Source: Anaeromonas sp052088025 (GTDB lineage: Bacteria; Bacillota; Clostridia; Tissierellales; SIT17). Taken from it: a DNA stretch of 64,000 nucleotides. The notes beneath the pieces are model-generated. The model was given only the letters and a program-made list of their open reading frames with translations. It had not been told where the DNA came from and made no database searches. Position 1 is the stretch's first letter. Each line of letters begins with the position of its first letter. Below, one piece after another: positions 17,020 to 26,217 of the stretch. The stretch spans positions 1 through 64,000 of the forward strand of contig NZ_JBQCYD010000005.1 of the NCBI RefSeq assembly GCF_052088025.1. Reading direction: 5' to 3'. Made by a program: the position numbers and the translations under genes.

Positions 17020-18999
17020 TTATTCTTCATCTTTATTTTGATTTTTATCATCAATTTCTTTTTCATTACTTTCAATTGATTCTTCTCTATCAACAACTAT
17101 TTTTTCTTCTATATTTACTTCTGATATATCTTCATTTTTTGGTTTTTCTTTTGTTTCTTCATATGCCTCTTTGATTTCAATATCTTCATCAAATATAGCA
17201 TTGAATTCTTTCTGATTTAATGTTTCTTTTTCTAGTAGCTTTTGTGCCACTTCATGAAGTTTATCTATATTCTCAGTTAAGAGATCCATAGCAGCTGTAT
17301 ATGCTTTTTGAATTATGTGTTTCATCTCATGATCTATTTCAGATGCCACTTCTTCACTATAATCTCTACTATTTCCTAAGTCTCTGCCAAGGAATACTTC
17401 ATTTTCATTTTTACCATAAGTCATAGGTCCAAGTTTGTCACTCATACCATATTGAGTTACCATGCCTTTAGCTATCTTAGTTGCTCTTTCAATATCATTT
17501 GAAGCTCCTGTACTTATATCATCTAACACTAATTTTTCTGCTACTCTACCACCTAATAATTCAATGATTTTTTCTTCCATTTCAGTTTTAGACATATAAC
17601 TTCTATCTTCAGTAGGCAAGCTCATAGTAAAACCACCAGCCCTACCCCTTGGCATTATAGTAACCATATGCACTGGATCTGCATTTGGTAATAATTTTCC
17701 TACCACAGCATGGCCTGCTTCATGATAAGCTGTAAGTTTATTTTCTTTTGCACTTCTTACTCTACTACGTTTTTCAGGTCCTGCTATTACTTTTGTTATT
17801 GCTTCTTCTAAAAGTCTCATAGGGATTTCCTTTAATTCTTCCCTTGCAGATAAAAGAGCTGCTTCATTCATCAGGTTTTCTAAATCAGCAGGAGTAAAAC
17901 CTATTGTCCTTCTAGCTATTATTTTCAAATCAATATCTTCTGCTAAAGGCTTACCTTTTGAATGAATTTTAAGTATAGCTTCACGTCCAACTATATCTGG
18001 AACGCCAATTTGTACCTGTCTATCAAATCTACCTGGTCTTAACAAGGCAGGGTCTAATATGTCAGGTCTATTTGTTGCTGCTATAATTATAATACCTTCA
18101 TTAATTCCAAAACCATCCATTTCAACAAGCAATTGATTTAGTGTTTGTTCTCTCTCATCATGACCTCCACCAAGTCCTGCTCCTCTTCTTCTACCTACTG
18201 CATCAATTTCATCAATAAATATAATACAAGGTGAACTTTTCTTAGCTTGTTCAAATAAGTCTCTAACACGAGACGCTCCAACACCTACAAACATTTCCAC
18301 AAAATCAGAACCACTTATACTAAAAAATGGTACTCCTGCCTCACCAGCAGTTGCCTTTGAAAGATATGTCTTACCTGTTCCTGGAGGGCCTACCATTAAA
18401 ACACCTTTAGGAATTCTCGCACCTAAATGAGTGAATTTTTGTGGTGATTTAAGAAAATCTACTATTTCTATTAATTCTTCTTTTTCTTCATCAAGTCCTG
18501 CTACATCATCAAATGTAATTTTATTTTTTGGATCTTCTTTATGCATTTTAGCTTTGTTTTTACCAAAGGACATTACCTTTCCTCCGCCACCTTGGGACTT
18601 TTGCATAAATACAAACCAAAAGACTACAAAAATAAGTATCATAAATATAGTGGGCAGTGCTGCTATATACCAAGGCGTACCTGGATTTGGTTCTGCATTA
18701 ACCTCTATACCACTTTCTTCTATCACTTCATCATAATATTCTTTTTGTACCTCTGGAACATATGATGTGAACTTAGTATTATCATCATCATTTAATGTAC
18801 CTTCAACCATATTTTCAACTAATTTTATTTCTTTTATATTTCCTTTTGCTGCCTCTTCTTTAAAGTCTGTATAACTTAATTGGAGGGTTTCAGTTTGACC
18901 ATCCATAAAATATCCTACAAACAATATAATAACTACAAATATAAGCAAATATGCACTTATACCTCTAAAAAATTTCTTCAAAAGTGTTCCTCCTTCCAC
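17020..18999 (-). CDS. ftsH: ATP-dependent zinc metalloprotease FtsH
   Basis: FtsH is a membrane AAA protease that degrades misassembled membrane proteins and regulatory factors; in Bacillus it is also needed for sporulation. The 659 residues have two membrane segments (about 10-30 and 113-133), Walker A GPPGTGKT, Walker B IIFIDEID, the arginine-finger region NRPDILDPALLRPGRFD, and the zinc site HEAGH. The last ~50 residues are highly acidic. It lies 56 bases after hpt and has a promoter candidate in that gap, with GGAGGAAC as ribosome-binding site. The order tilS-hpt-ftsH is that of B. subtilis. The start may be a few codons downstream (LLKKFFRGISAY), because GGAGG overlaps the first codons. 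Confidence 0.95.
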   Translation of the reverse strand: MEGGTLLKKFFRGISAYLLIFVVIILFVGYFMDGQTETLQLSYTDFKEEAAKGNIKEIKLVENMVEGTLNDDDNTKFTSYVPEVQKEYYDEVIEESGIEVNAEPNPGTPWYIAALPTIFMILIFVVFWFVFMQKSQGGGGKVMSFGKNKAKMHKEDPKNKITFDDVAGLDEEKEELIEIVDFLKSPQKFTHLGARIPKGVLMVGPPGTGKTYLSKATAGEAGVPFFSISGSDFVEMFVGVGASRVRDLFEQAKKSSPCIIFIDEIDAVGRRRGAGLGGGHDEREQTLNQLLVEMDGFGINEGIIIIAATNRPDILDPALLRPGRFDRQVQIGVPDIVGREAILKIHSKGKPLAEDIDLKIIARRTIGFTPADLENLMNEAALLSAREELKEIPMRLLEEAITKVIAGPEKRSRVRSAKENKLTAYHEAGHAVVGKLLPNADPVHMVTIMPRGRAGGFTMSLPTEDRSYMSKTEMEEKIIELLGGRVAEKLVLDDISTGASNDIERATKIAKGMVTQYGMSDKLGPMTYGKNENEVFLGRDLGNSRDYSEEVASEIDHEMKHIIQKAYTAAMDLLTENIDKLHEVAQKLLEKETLNQKEFNAIFDEDIEIKEAYEETKEKPKNEDISEVNIEEKIVVDREESIESNEKEIDDKNQNKDEE

Positions 19000-19020
19000 A
19001 TTAAAAGCCTAATATTATAC

Positions 19021-19049
19021 ATTTTAACACATTTAAAACTAAAATACAA
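19021..19049 (-). promoter_or_regulatory. Sigma-A promoter for ftsH
   Basis: TTGTAT, a 17-base spacer and TAAAAT on the minus strand in the hpt-ftsH gap. A second TATAAT follows a few bases later but without a good -35 box. Confidence 0.5.
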
Positions 19050-19055
19050 TTATAA

Positions 19056-19592
19056 TTATTTATATATTTTTTCTTTTAATACTCCTATATATGGAAGGTT
19101 TCTATATTTTTCTGCAAAATCTAGTCCATAACCTACTAAAAATGCATCTGGAACGTTAAAACCTACATATTTGACATCCATATCAATTTTTCTTCCCTCT
19201 GGTTTATCAAGTAAGGTACATATTTCAATACTCTTAGGATCTCTTGACTTTAATATTTTCATTAAATAACTAAGAGTTAAACCACTATCTATTATATCTT
19301 CTACTATTAATATATTTTTGCCCTCTATGCTAGAATCTAAGTCCTTTATGATTTTTACAACTCCAGAAGACTTAGTACCTTCTCCATAGCTAGATACATC
19401 CATAAAATCTATTTCTAAAGGTATGTCTATGTTCTTTATTAAATCACTCATAAACATTACTGCACCTTTAAGTATACAAATTATAGTTAATTTTTCACCC
19501 TTGTAATGTTTTGCTATAGCTTTACCAAGCTCAGCATTTTTCTTTTGAATTTCTTCTTCACTGATTAAAATTTCTTTAATATCGCCTTTCAT
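19056..19592 (-). CDS. hpt: Hypoxanthine phosphoribosyltransferase
   Basis: Hpt salvages hypoxanthine and guanine by joining them to PRPP. The 178 residues include the PRPP loop ILIVEDIIDSGLTLSYL (about 97-113), CILKGAVMFMSDL, and the C-terminal VGYGLDFAEKYRNLPYIGVL that covers the base. Length is normal. Its start is two bases after the tilS stop, a tight pairing that is conserved across Firmicutes. Confidence 0.95.
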   Translation of the reverse strand: MKGDIKEILISEEEIQKKNAELGKAIAKHYKGEKLTIICILKGAVMFMSDLIKNIDIPLEIDFMDVSSYGEGTKSSGVVKIIKDLDSSIEGKNILIVEDIIDSGLTLSYLMKILKSRDPKSIEICTLLDKPEGRKIDMDVKYVGFNVPDAFLVGYGLDFAEKYRNLPYIGVLKEKIYK

Positions 19593-19594
19593 TT

Positions 19595-20986
19595 TTACCC
19601 CCTATTTTTTATTGAAATAATTAAAACCTTGCTTGTATCGCTATCAACTTTATAATCTTCACTTATTCTATTACCTACTACCCATAAGATACCTTTATTA
19701 TCACAAATAAGAGGTGTTTTTTCTCTTTTATCTCTTGAAACCTTCTCATCGATAAAAAAATCCTTTAATTTTTTATTGCCTTTCATGCCCAAGGGTTTAA
19801 ATCTATCTCCAGGTTTTCTAAGTCTTATGTATAAGCCATCTTCTATTTTATCATAATCAAAATACTTTATAAACATATCTTTTTTATTTATTGTTTTTAT
19901 TTTTTCATTTGTTATTTGAATGTTTATTTCTAAATCTAATTCATCTATATAATTTATATCATTTAAGCTTAATTTGTGATTAAAGCTTTGCTTTAAATTT
20001 TCTTTTTTTAATCTAATTTGAATACAATTATAATCTATATAGGCTTCTAGATTATTTGTTAAATCTACTTTTTTACCTGTCTTGCTTTTTTCTATTAGTT
20101 TTATTATTTTCTCTATATGAACTTGTTCAATTTCTTTTAAATGTCCTATAATATCTTCTATAGCAAGTCTTATAATCCTATATTGTATAGCTTTATGATT
20201 TTTACTAAATAAGTTTATATTAATAGAAATATCATCCTTAGATATTTTTTTAGATATGGATTTAAATTTTTCATATGCATAGCTATTCATGAAATTTGAA
20301 TCCATCTTCATTATTCTAGAAGTATTATAAAGAGTATCTATAAGTGCAGGATTATATTCAGATTTTAATTCAGGTATTAAATTCAATCTTATTTTATTTC
20401 GTCTATAAATATCTGTTTCATTGCTTTCATCTATTCTTACTCTTATATTTTTTTCTACTATATACTTTTCTATATCTTCTCTTTTTATATCAAGTATTGG
20501 CCTAATTATATCATTAGATTTAAAATTCATTCCCTTTAACCCATCTATGCCCGTACCTCTTAAAAATCTCATAATCATAGTTTCTGCTTGATCATTTTTA
20601 TTATGTGCTACAGCTATGCTTCCTTTATTATCGTATTTTTTTAATGTTTCCCTAAAGAAATCATATCTTAATTCTCTTCCTGCTTCTTCTGAGGAGATAT
20701 TTTTTTCTTTAGCATATCCATTCATATCAACCTTTGTAGAATGAAATTTAAGCTCATTTTTTTTAGAATATTCTCTTACAAACTCTTCATCCTTATCTGT
20801 TTCCTCTCCACGTGTACCATGATTTATATGACAAACTATTATATTAAAGTTTATATATTTTTTCAACTTACATAATATAGAAAGTAAAAACATTGAATCA
20901 GGACCACCTGATACCCCAACAACTATATTATCATATTGTTTTATTAGTTGATATTCTTTTATTGTATTTAATATTCTCTTCTCCAT
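19595..20986 (-). CDS. tilS: tRNA(Ile)-lysidine synthetase
   Basis: TilS attaches lysine to C34 of the tRNA-Ile that reads AUA, a codon used very often in this genome. The 463 residues start with the PP-loop VVGVSGGPDSMFLL (about 22-36), followed by HINHGTRG and AHNKNDQAETMIMRFLRGTG. The C-terminal domain has RKPGDRFKPLGMKGNKKLKDFFIDEKV, which contacts the tRNA. It is 17 bases after yabT and precedes hpt. Confidence 0.95.
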   Translation of the reverse strand: MEKRILNTIKEYQLIKQYDNIVVGVSGGPDSMFLLSILCKLKKYINFNIIVCHINHGTRGEETDKDEEFVREYSKKNELKFHSTKVDMNGYAKEKNISSEEAGRELRYDFFRETLKKYDNKGSIAVAHNKNDQAETMIMRFLRGTGIDGLKGMNFKSNDIIRPILDIKREDIEKYIVEKNIRVRIDESNETDIYRRNKIRLNLIPELKSEYNPALIDTLYNTSRIMKMDSNFMNSYAYEKFKSISKKISKDDISININLFSKNHKAIQYRIIRLAIEDIIGHLKEIEQVHIEKIIKLIEKSKTGKKVDLTNNLEAYIDYNCIQIRLKKENLKQSFNHKLSLNDINYIDELDLEINIQITNEKIKTINKKDMFIKYFDYDKIEDGLYIRLRKPGDRFKPLGMKGNKKLKDFFIDEKVSRDKREKTPLICDNKGILWVVGNRISEDYKVDSDTSKVLIISIKNRG

Positions 20987-21003
20987 TTAATCCCTCTTTT
21001 AAA

Positions 21004-21858
21004 TTATATGTTTTTTATTAAAAAGCTTAAAAAAACTAAAAATAGTCCTATACTAGTTATAAAAACTTTATCTATAACTTGATTATAATAACTACTTTTA
21101 TTTGGGCTAATCATATTTTCCATATCATATATATAAGCAGATATTTTATATTCACCTTTTAAACCTCTTATAATTAAACCTTTAATATCTTTATTAATTT
21201 TAAATTCCTTTATCTTATATATTATATTCTCAATATTATTTGTCAATGGATTATATGTTTTTTTAGTTATTATTGAAACTATTAACATATTAATAGAAAA
21301 GACTAATGATCTATCATCATAATATGATTTATCTAAAAATGATTGGGCATTATATGAAGGAGTGTATTCTTTTATAGATTGTCCCACTTTTGATACTCCA
21401 GCAAAATCTATTATTTTTATGCTTTTAGTATCTTTTTCAATTATGATATTGGATATATTTATATCCCAATAGATATATCCGGATTTATAAATCTCATCTA
21501 GATATGTAGATAAGTCTAAAATTTTAGCTAATATTTTTTTTATATCATTTTCTCTTGTAAAATATGTCTTTAAATCTACCCCCTCAATATATTCCATGAT
21601 AAAAAAATGTTTATATACATAGTTAATATACCCATCATCTAGTTCATAAACCTTAGGGGCAAAAGAAAATGATATATTTTTTAAAAAGTTAAACTCATTT
21701 GTTATAGATCTGATATCATCTGAGCACTTTAGGGCAAATTTCTTTCCCTTTTTATCTTTTACAAGATATACCTTTCCAATACTTCCTTTGCCTAATACCT
21801 TTTCTATAGTATAGGTTTTTTTATTCCATTTTCCTGTTATTAAAGTTCCCTTTTTCAT
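21004..21858 (-). CDS. yabT: YabT-like membrane-anchored protein kinase with altered catalytic motifs
   Basis: The position between yabS and tilS and the single C-terminal membrane helix (about 264-282) match B. subtilis YabT, a Hanks-type Ser/Thr kinase active during sporulation. The 284 residues have the glycine loop GKGSIGKV (23-30), Lys44 and the hinge FIMEYIEG. The usual HRDLKxxN is YWDINISN (130-137): Asp132 is kept, but the following Lys is Asn. DFG is DFA (151-153). These changes may lower or alter activity, though the nucleotide lysine and both key Asp residues remain. It overlaps the yabS stop by four bases (ATGA), so the two are translationally coupled. Confidence 0.8.
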   Translation of the reverse strand: MKKGTLITGKWNKKTYTIEKVLGKGSIGKVYLVKDKKGKKFALKCSDDIRSITNEFNFLKNISFSFAPKVYELDDGYINYVYKHFFIMEYIEGVDLKTYFTRENDIKKILAKILDLSTYLDEIYKSGYIYWDINISNIIIEKDTKSIKIIDFAGVSKVGQSIKEYTPSYNAQSFLDKSYYDDRSLVFSINMLIVSIITKKTYNPLTNNIENIIYKIKEFKINKDIKGLIIRGLKGEYKISAYIYDMENMISPNKSSYYNQVIDKVFITSIGLFLVFLSFLIKNI

Positions 21859-22565
21859 AAATCCATTCTTTTCCTATAATTATTTTCTACTTCATTAAAT
21901 TCAATTATTCTAAAAGCGCCTTCTAGAGCTTCTGCAGTAGGGGTTAAACCACCTATATCTATCTTTTTTAAATTATTTTTGATTATATTTATATCATCTG
22001 TAAAATCACATATTAGCTTATAATCATTATCTTTATATGGAAATATCACTACACCTATATTATTTTTTCCTTTTCTTGATTTTAATATATGTAAAAGATT
22101 TACTATAGATTTCTTTGCTTCTTGTATTTTAAATTTCATGCTTTTAGATGTATCTAATAATATTATAGTTTTTAAATCTAATGTATCTGATAAATCCTCC
22201 ATCATATTAATTACTTTTTCTCTAGAATTAGGATTAATATCTTTTATATCCTTATTCATTAAACTTTTAAGCTCATGATTGATTACTGAATTTAGTGTAT
22301 TATATATGGATTTTTGTGTAGTAGTATATATTGTAGAATTTAAATTATCTAAATCTGTACTTTCAAATACTCCCTTACCAAATTGAGCTATTTGTTGCAT
22401 TTCAAGTAATGTGCTTTCACTACTATTTTCATCTAATATTCCTACTACACTTATAGTAATTCCGCTTTTAACTATTGGATTTATACTATTAATTGGATTT
22501 TTCAATCCATTTGATTCTCCATCGGTAACTAAAATTATTTGCTTAAGTAATATTTTATTTTTCAT
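21855..22565 (-). CDS. yabS: YabS-like von Willebrand factor A domain protein
   Basis: This protein matches the VWA protein encoded between spoIIE and yabT in B. subtilis. With the chosen start it has 236 residues. The N-terminal half has KQIILVTDGESNG, and the C-terminal half has LKTIILLDTSKSMKF, a DxSxS metal-binding motif. No membrane helix is seen. I chose the ATG at 22565 (MKNKILLKQ), because the upstream ATG lies inside the AGGGGG ribosome-binding site. That site is itself paired in a hairpin (22572-22613). The gene is coupled to yabT and probably acts with it in sporulation or DNA damage signalling, but its biochemical role is unknown. Confidence 0.8.
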   Translation of the reverse strand: MKNKILLKQIILVTDGESNGLKNPINSINPIVKSGITISVVGILDENSSESTLLEMQQIAQFGKGVFESTDLDNLNSTIYTTTQKSIYNTLNSVINHELKSLMNKDIKDINPNSREKVINMMEDLSDTLDLKTIILLDTSKSMKFKIQEAKKSIVNLLHILKSRKGKNNIGVVIFPYKDNDYKLICDFTDDINIIKNNLKKIDIGGLTPTAEALEGAFRIIEFNEVENNYRKRMDL

Positions 22566-22571
22566 TTTTTT

Positions 22572-22613
22572 ACCCCCTATTAGCATTTGTCTAAATTATT
22601 GCCAATAGGGGGT
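22572..22613 (-). promoter_or_regulatory. Hairpin that sequesters the yabS ribosome-binding site
   Basis: On the minus strand ACCCCCTATT pairs perfectly with AATAGGGGGT, with two more G-C pairs beyond one mismatch. The 3' arm contains the yabS Shine-Dalgarno sequence (AGGGGG). It starts ten bases after the spoIIE stop codon. The structure could couple or restrict YabS/YabT translation, and it lacks a T-run, so it is not a terminator. Confidence 0.65.
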
Positions 22614-22622
22614 TGATTATAC

Positions 22623-25007
22623 TTATCTTTTTTTCCACACTTTAGTTACTAATACTGTCATATCATCTTGACTTTCTTCTGTTGATATATTGATTGAATT
22701 TTTGAGTATAGTATCAGCTATGGTCTGTGGGTTTTTACTATTTATATTCCTGATTATATTTTCCATCCACTTTTCTTTATCATCAGATTCTTCATTAGAA
22801 TCTAATAGTCCATCTGACATCATAATTATAAAATCTCCATCTTCTATATTGGATTCATAGATGTTAAAATCTATTTCTTTTAATATTCCTACAGGCAATG
22901 TATGTGAGTTTATTATTTCAACCCTATCTTTTTTCTTTATAAAAGTAGGAGCTGATCCAATTTTTATAAATTGTGCATTCCCTTTATATAAATCAAGTAT
23001 AGACATATCAATAGTAGTAAAGACCTCTTCATTAGATTTTAATACTAATATTGAATTTATAGTTCTAAGTGCTAATTCCTTATCATAACCTGCTTCTAAA
23101 AATTTTTCTAATAAACTTATGGTTACACTACTTTCTGCCTTTGCAGTTTCTCCTCTACCCATACCATCACTAAGTACAGCATAATAATTGTTTTGTCTTT
23201 CTCCAAACGTATAACTATCTCCTGATATATAATTTTTATTATCATAACCTACTGCAACTCTTGTAACTGAACTATATCTATTTGATTTTATTAATTTGAA
23301 TTTAACTCCTTTATCATATTCTAAATCACTTGTTGAAAATCTATCCCTTATTAGTCTATATCCTATAACCTCTGATGCCACATTAATCACTTTTCTTATC
23401 ATCCTCTCTTTATTTGTACTTATATTTAAATCTATATATATTTCAAACTTTCCTTCTTTTGATTCTGTTACAGTTATTTCTTTTATAGGTATATCTTCTT
23501 TTTTAAGTTCACTAAATATAGCCCTTTCTACTTCCTCCTTAAATCGTATATCACTATAAATTTCCTTTGCTAAATCTTCTATTATGGTACTTACGCCTTC
23601 TAATTGTTGAGATACCATTTGTCTACTTTCTATTATTTTTCTTTCCCATTTATAATTTAATCTATAAATCTTAAATATATTATTGATTTTTTCTATAAAT
23701 TGATTTTTATTATTACATCTTTTATAAAATAATTCAGGTAAATCTATTTCAGTCATAGAACCTTTCTTTTCTAATTTAATTATTATTTCAATCATATTAT
23801 TATAGGTGTTTTGAAAATCATTTTGCCAGCATATTCTATTCATAGAACATTTATTGCATATTTCATTTGCAGCAGAATCCACTAATAATGATATGTCATC
23901 TTCCTCCAATATATCTTTTTTATATGATACTTGCTTTAATATATCTGATAATTCCTTGAATACACCAGAAAATTCATTGAGTCTTCTAAATGTCATATCC
24001 TTTATTCTATTACTATAAACATCTTCTACTAAATAACCTTTATCTGCTCCTACTATTATTTTATTTCCTACTTTAGATATATTTTTTGAAATTAAAAAGA
24101 AAATTATAGAAGCTATTATCATTTCTTTAAAACCTATTAATTCCTTGGAAATACCATTTATATAAAATGACATAATTATATTTCCAATAGTAAAACCTAT
24201 TATTATTCCAATCTTTCCCAAATCTTTAAATATTCCTGAAAGCAAACCAGATATAGCATATATAGATACAATATAAGGCATGTCTACTTTGGACATGGAA
24301 CTTATAAGCCCCATACTTACACCCACTACAGTAGCCATACTAATTCCTCGTGTATATGCAAAGAACATTATGAGAAATACTCCTAATATATCCATTAAAG
24401 ATAGATTAAATAATGATATCCCAGAGGCTCCTGTTACAGCTATTGATAACATGATTACAGAAGAAATCATTTCTTCATTAGTAAATAATCTGTTTTTTAT
24501 GCTATCTAAGGAATCTACACTATATGTAAATATAAATGAGATTGCAAAAACTATAATAGCTTCAAATATAAATATCATCAAATCATATAAATAAAAGCTT
24601 GTCCCTATCATCATCATAAATTTAAAGGTAAATAATATGCTTGCTGCAAGTATTCCAAAGAACATTTTACCTTTTTTAATTTCTAATACATTCATTACAA
24701 GATATATAGTAATCATAGGTATAATGTATTTATAACTAGATAGTCCATGTACTGTGATTGTTCCAATACTTGTTGCTAGTAACATAGATATTTTAGGATT
24801 ATATTTCAAAGAATACGATGTTATAAAAGCTATTCCAAAAGGTGTAAGATTACCCATTATTGAAGCTTTAGATATGAAAAATGCTAATAAAAATAATGCT
24901 ATATCACTTTTTGAAATTTCCTTTTTATCTATTCCTTTTATTATAAAACTAATTATTTTTCTTTTATTCTTTTTTAGTCTTACATTATTTAATTCAGTAT
25001 TTATCAT
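22623..25007 (-). CDS. spoIIE: Stage II sporulation protein E, PP2C phosphatase
   Basis: SpoIIE dephosphorylates SpoIIAA-P to activate sigma-F in the forespore and helps place the asymmetric septum. The protein begins with about ten membrane segments (20-320), then a central regulatory region with Cys pairs (NEICNKCSMNRICW), then the PP2C domain with GDSYTFGERQNNYYAVLSDGMGRG and MMSDGLLDS as metal-binding motifs. I use ATG 25007 (MINTELNNVRLKK, 794 residues). It has GGATGGTG eight bases upstream, while a longer frame back to 25109 would overlap the likely Spo0A-controlled promoter. yabS and yabT follow on the same strand. Confidence 0.9.
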   Translation of the reverse strand: MINTELNNVRLKKNKRKIISFIIKGIDKKEISKSDIALFLLAFFISKASIMGNLTPFGIAFITSYSLKYNPKISMLLATSIGTITVHGLSSYKYIIPMITIYLVMNVLEIKKGKMFFGILAASILFTFKFMMMIGTSFYLYDLMIFIFEAIIVFAISFIFTYSVDSLDSIKNRLFTNEEMISSVIMLSIAVTGASGISLFNLSLMDILGVFLIMFFAYTRGISMATVVGVSMGLISSMSKVDMPYIVSIYAISGLLSGIFKDLGKIGIIIGFTIGNIIMSFYINGISKELIGFKEMIIASIIFFLISKNISKVGNKIIVGADKGYLVEDVYSNRIKDMTFRRLNEFSGVFKELSDILKQVSYKKDILEEDDISLLVDSAANEICNKCSMNRICWQNDFQNTYNNMIEIIIKLEKKGSMTEIDLPELFYKRCNNKNQFIEKINNIFKIYRLNYKWERKIIESRQMVSQQLEGVSTIIEDLAKEIYSDIRFKEEVERAIFSELKKEDIPIKEITVTESKEGKFEIYIDLNISTNKERMIRKVINVASEVIGYRLIRDRFSTSDLEYDKGVKFKLIKSNRYSSVTRVAVGYDNKNYISGDSYTFGERQNNYYAVLSDGMGRGETAKAESSVTISLLEKFLEAGYDKELALRTINSILVLKSNEEVFTTIDMSILDLYKGNAQFIKIGSAPTFIKKKDRVEIINSHTLPVGILKEIDFNIYESNIEDGDFIIMMSDGLLDSNEESDDKEKWMENIIRNINSKNPQTIADTILKNSINISTEESQDDMTVLVTKVWKKR

Positions 25008-25042
25008 TATAAAAACACCATCCTTTGCTGCTATGTATTTAT

Positions 25043-25090
25043 ATTTTAACAGTAATATGATGAAATATTTGTCGCTTATCGTTGTCTGAA
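25043..25090 (-). promoter_or_regulatory. Probable Spo0A-controlled spoIIE promoter
   Basis: TAAAAT on the minus strand (25043-25048) is a -10 candidate. Reverse-oriented Spo0A-box-like sequences lie at 25068-25076 (TTTGTCGCT) and 25082-25090 (TTGTCTGAA), near the -35 position and just upstream. B. subtilis spoIIE is known to be activated by Spo0A~P with sigma-A, so the layout is expected. The individual boxes match the consensus TTTGTCGAA only partly. Confidence 0.5.
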
Positions 25091-25166
25091 TACAGAAAGT
25101 TTTCGCCATTTTTTTTATAATTATTCTTTTTTATTTTTAAATTACTTAAATGAATTTTAAGACATT

Positions 25167-25212
25167 AAAAAAGATGTCTTAAAATGGTTACCATTTTAAG
25201 ACATCTTTTTTT
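25167..25212 (-). terminator. Terminator between yabR and spoIIE
   Basis: Two 21-base arms (AAAAAAGATGTCTTAAAATGG and its complement) surround a 3-base loop and are followed by T's. A shorter copy of the arm, TTTTAAGACAT, lies just before it. Because the stem is nearly symmetrical it could act on both strands. Confidence 0.85.
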
Positions 25213-25259
25213 ATATATAATAATTGCTATGATAAAACAGATAAACTGCTTTATTGGAT

Positions 25260-25655
25260 TTAAGATTTAGAATTCATACCTTTTTTCGAATCTCTGGATT
25301 TAATTTGATCTTGTCTTTCATTACTGTCTTTTAAGAATTTAGAAAGCTTATCTTCAAAAGATAATCCTTTCATCTTTGGGTCTGCTTTTTTAGACCAATC
25401 AATTTCTTGCGGCTTATTTGTTTTAGGTTTGGCTTGTCTTATAGATAAACTAATTTTACCTTTTTCTACTGATAAAACTTTCACCTTAACCTTTTGTGCT
25501 TTTTTCAAATAATTATTTATGTCTTTAACATAATCATCAGAAACCTCAGAAATATGAACTAATCCAGTTTCACCTTCACCTAATTGGATAAAAGCTCCAA
25601 AATTAGTTATACCAGTAACTACTCCTTCGACAATACTGTTTACTTTAACGGGCAT
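25260..25655 (-). CDS. yabR: S1 RNA-binding domain protein
   Basis: YabR-type proteins contain one S1 domain, here at about residues 3-72 (VEGVVTGITNFGAFIQLGEGETGLVHISEVS... KVKVLSVEKGKISLSI), followed by a charged tail of about 55 residues. They bind RNA and associate with ribosomes or polynucleotide phosphorylase in related bacteria; the exact role is not known. The position between divIC and spoIIE is that of B. subtilis. GGAGGAG is eight bases before the start. Confidence 0.9.
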   Translation of the reverse strand: MPVKVNSIVEGVVTGITNFGAFIQLGEGETGLVHISEVSDDYVKDINNYLKKAQKVKVKVLSVEKGKISLSIRQAKPKTNKPQEIDWSKKADPKMKGLSFEDKLSKFLKDSNERQDQIKSRDSKKGMNSKS

Positions 25656-25743
25656 AAATACAATACTCCTCCTTTTAATATCTCTCTACTAATTCTACTA
25701 AAGTATATATTAATATTTAATATATGTCAATATTATAACTATT

Positions 25744-26130
25744 TTAATCTTCTTTATCAAATATGTTTTTTAGCTTGTTTTTATCTATGTATATTATTTC
25801 ATTTGGCTTTACCATGAAAAGTTCTTCTCTTGCTACATTTTCTATATGTTGTAAAATGTTTTTATATTCTTTTTTTTGTTTTTCATTATCAAGGGAATCT
25901 ATATAAGAAATTGGATTTTTAGCAGATGATATTTTGTTTAAATATTCTGCCTTCTTGCCCTTATCTTCTATGAATTTTTCCAACTCCTGTTTTTCATTTT
26001 GTTCTTTTTTAATATTAGAATCTAAATTATTTATTTCAAATTCTTGGCGTATGAAAATACTAGCTAAATAAACAACTAATACTAACATTAAAATATATTT
26101 TATTTTAAATTTCTTTTTTTTATTTTTCAT
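25744..26130 (-). CDS. divIC: DivIC-like septum formation initiator protein
   Basis: This 128-residue bitopic membrane protein has a basic N-terminus, one membrane segment (about 12-28) and an extracytoplasmic coiled coil (30-60). It ends with the family motif ENVAREELFMVKPNEIIY. DivIC/FtsB proteins join FtsL and DivIB at the division septum. It sits between yabQ and yabR as in B. subtilis. The region between the coiled coil and the motif is slightly longer than usual. Confidence 0.85.
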   Translation of the reverse strand: MKNKKKKFKIKYILMLVLVVYLASIFIRQEFEINNLDSNIKKEQNEKQELEKFIEDKGKKAEYLNKISSAKNPISYIDSLDNEKQKKEYKNILQHIENVAREELFMVKPNEIIYIDKNKLKNIFDKED

Positions 26131-26217
26131 ATTAGGTCCCCTATTCCTAATTATTGTAATACCTAATTACATTATATGCTATATTTTATAAAATTTAAAG
26201 AGATAAACAAAAGAATA

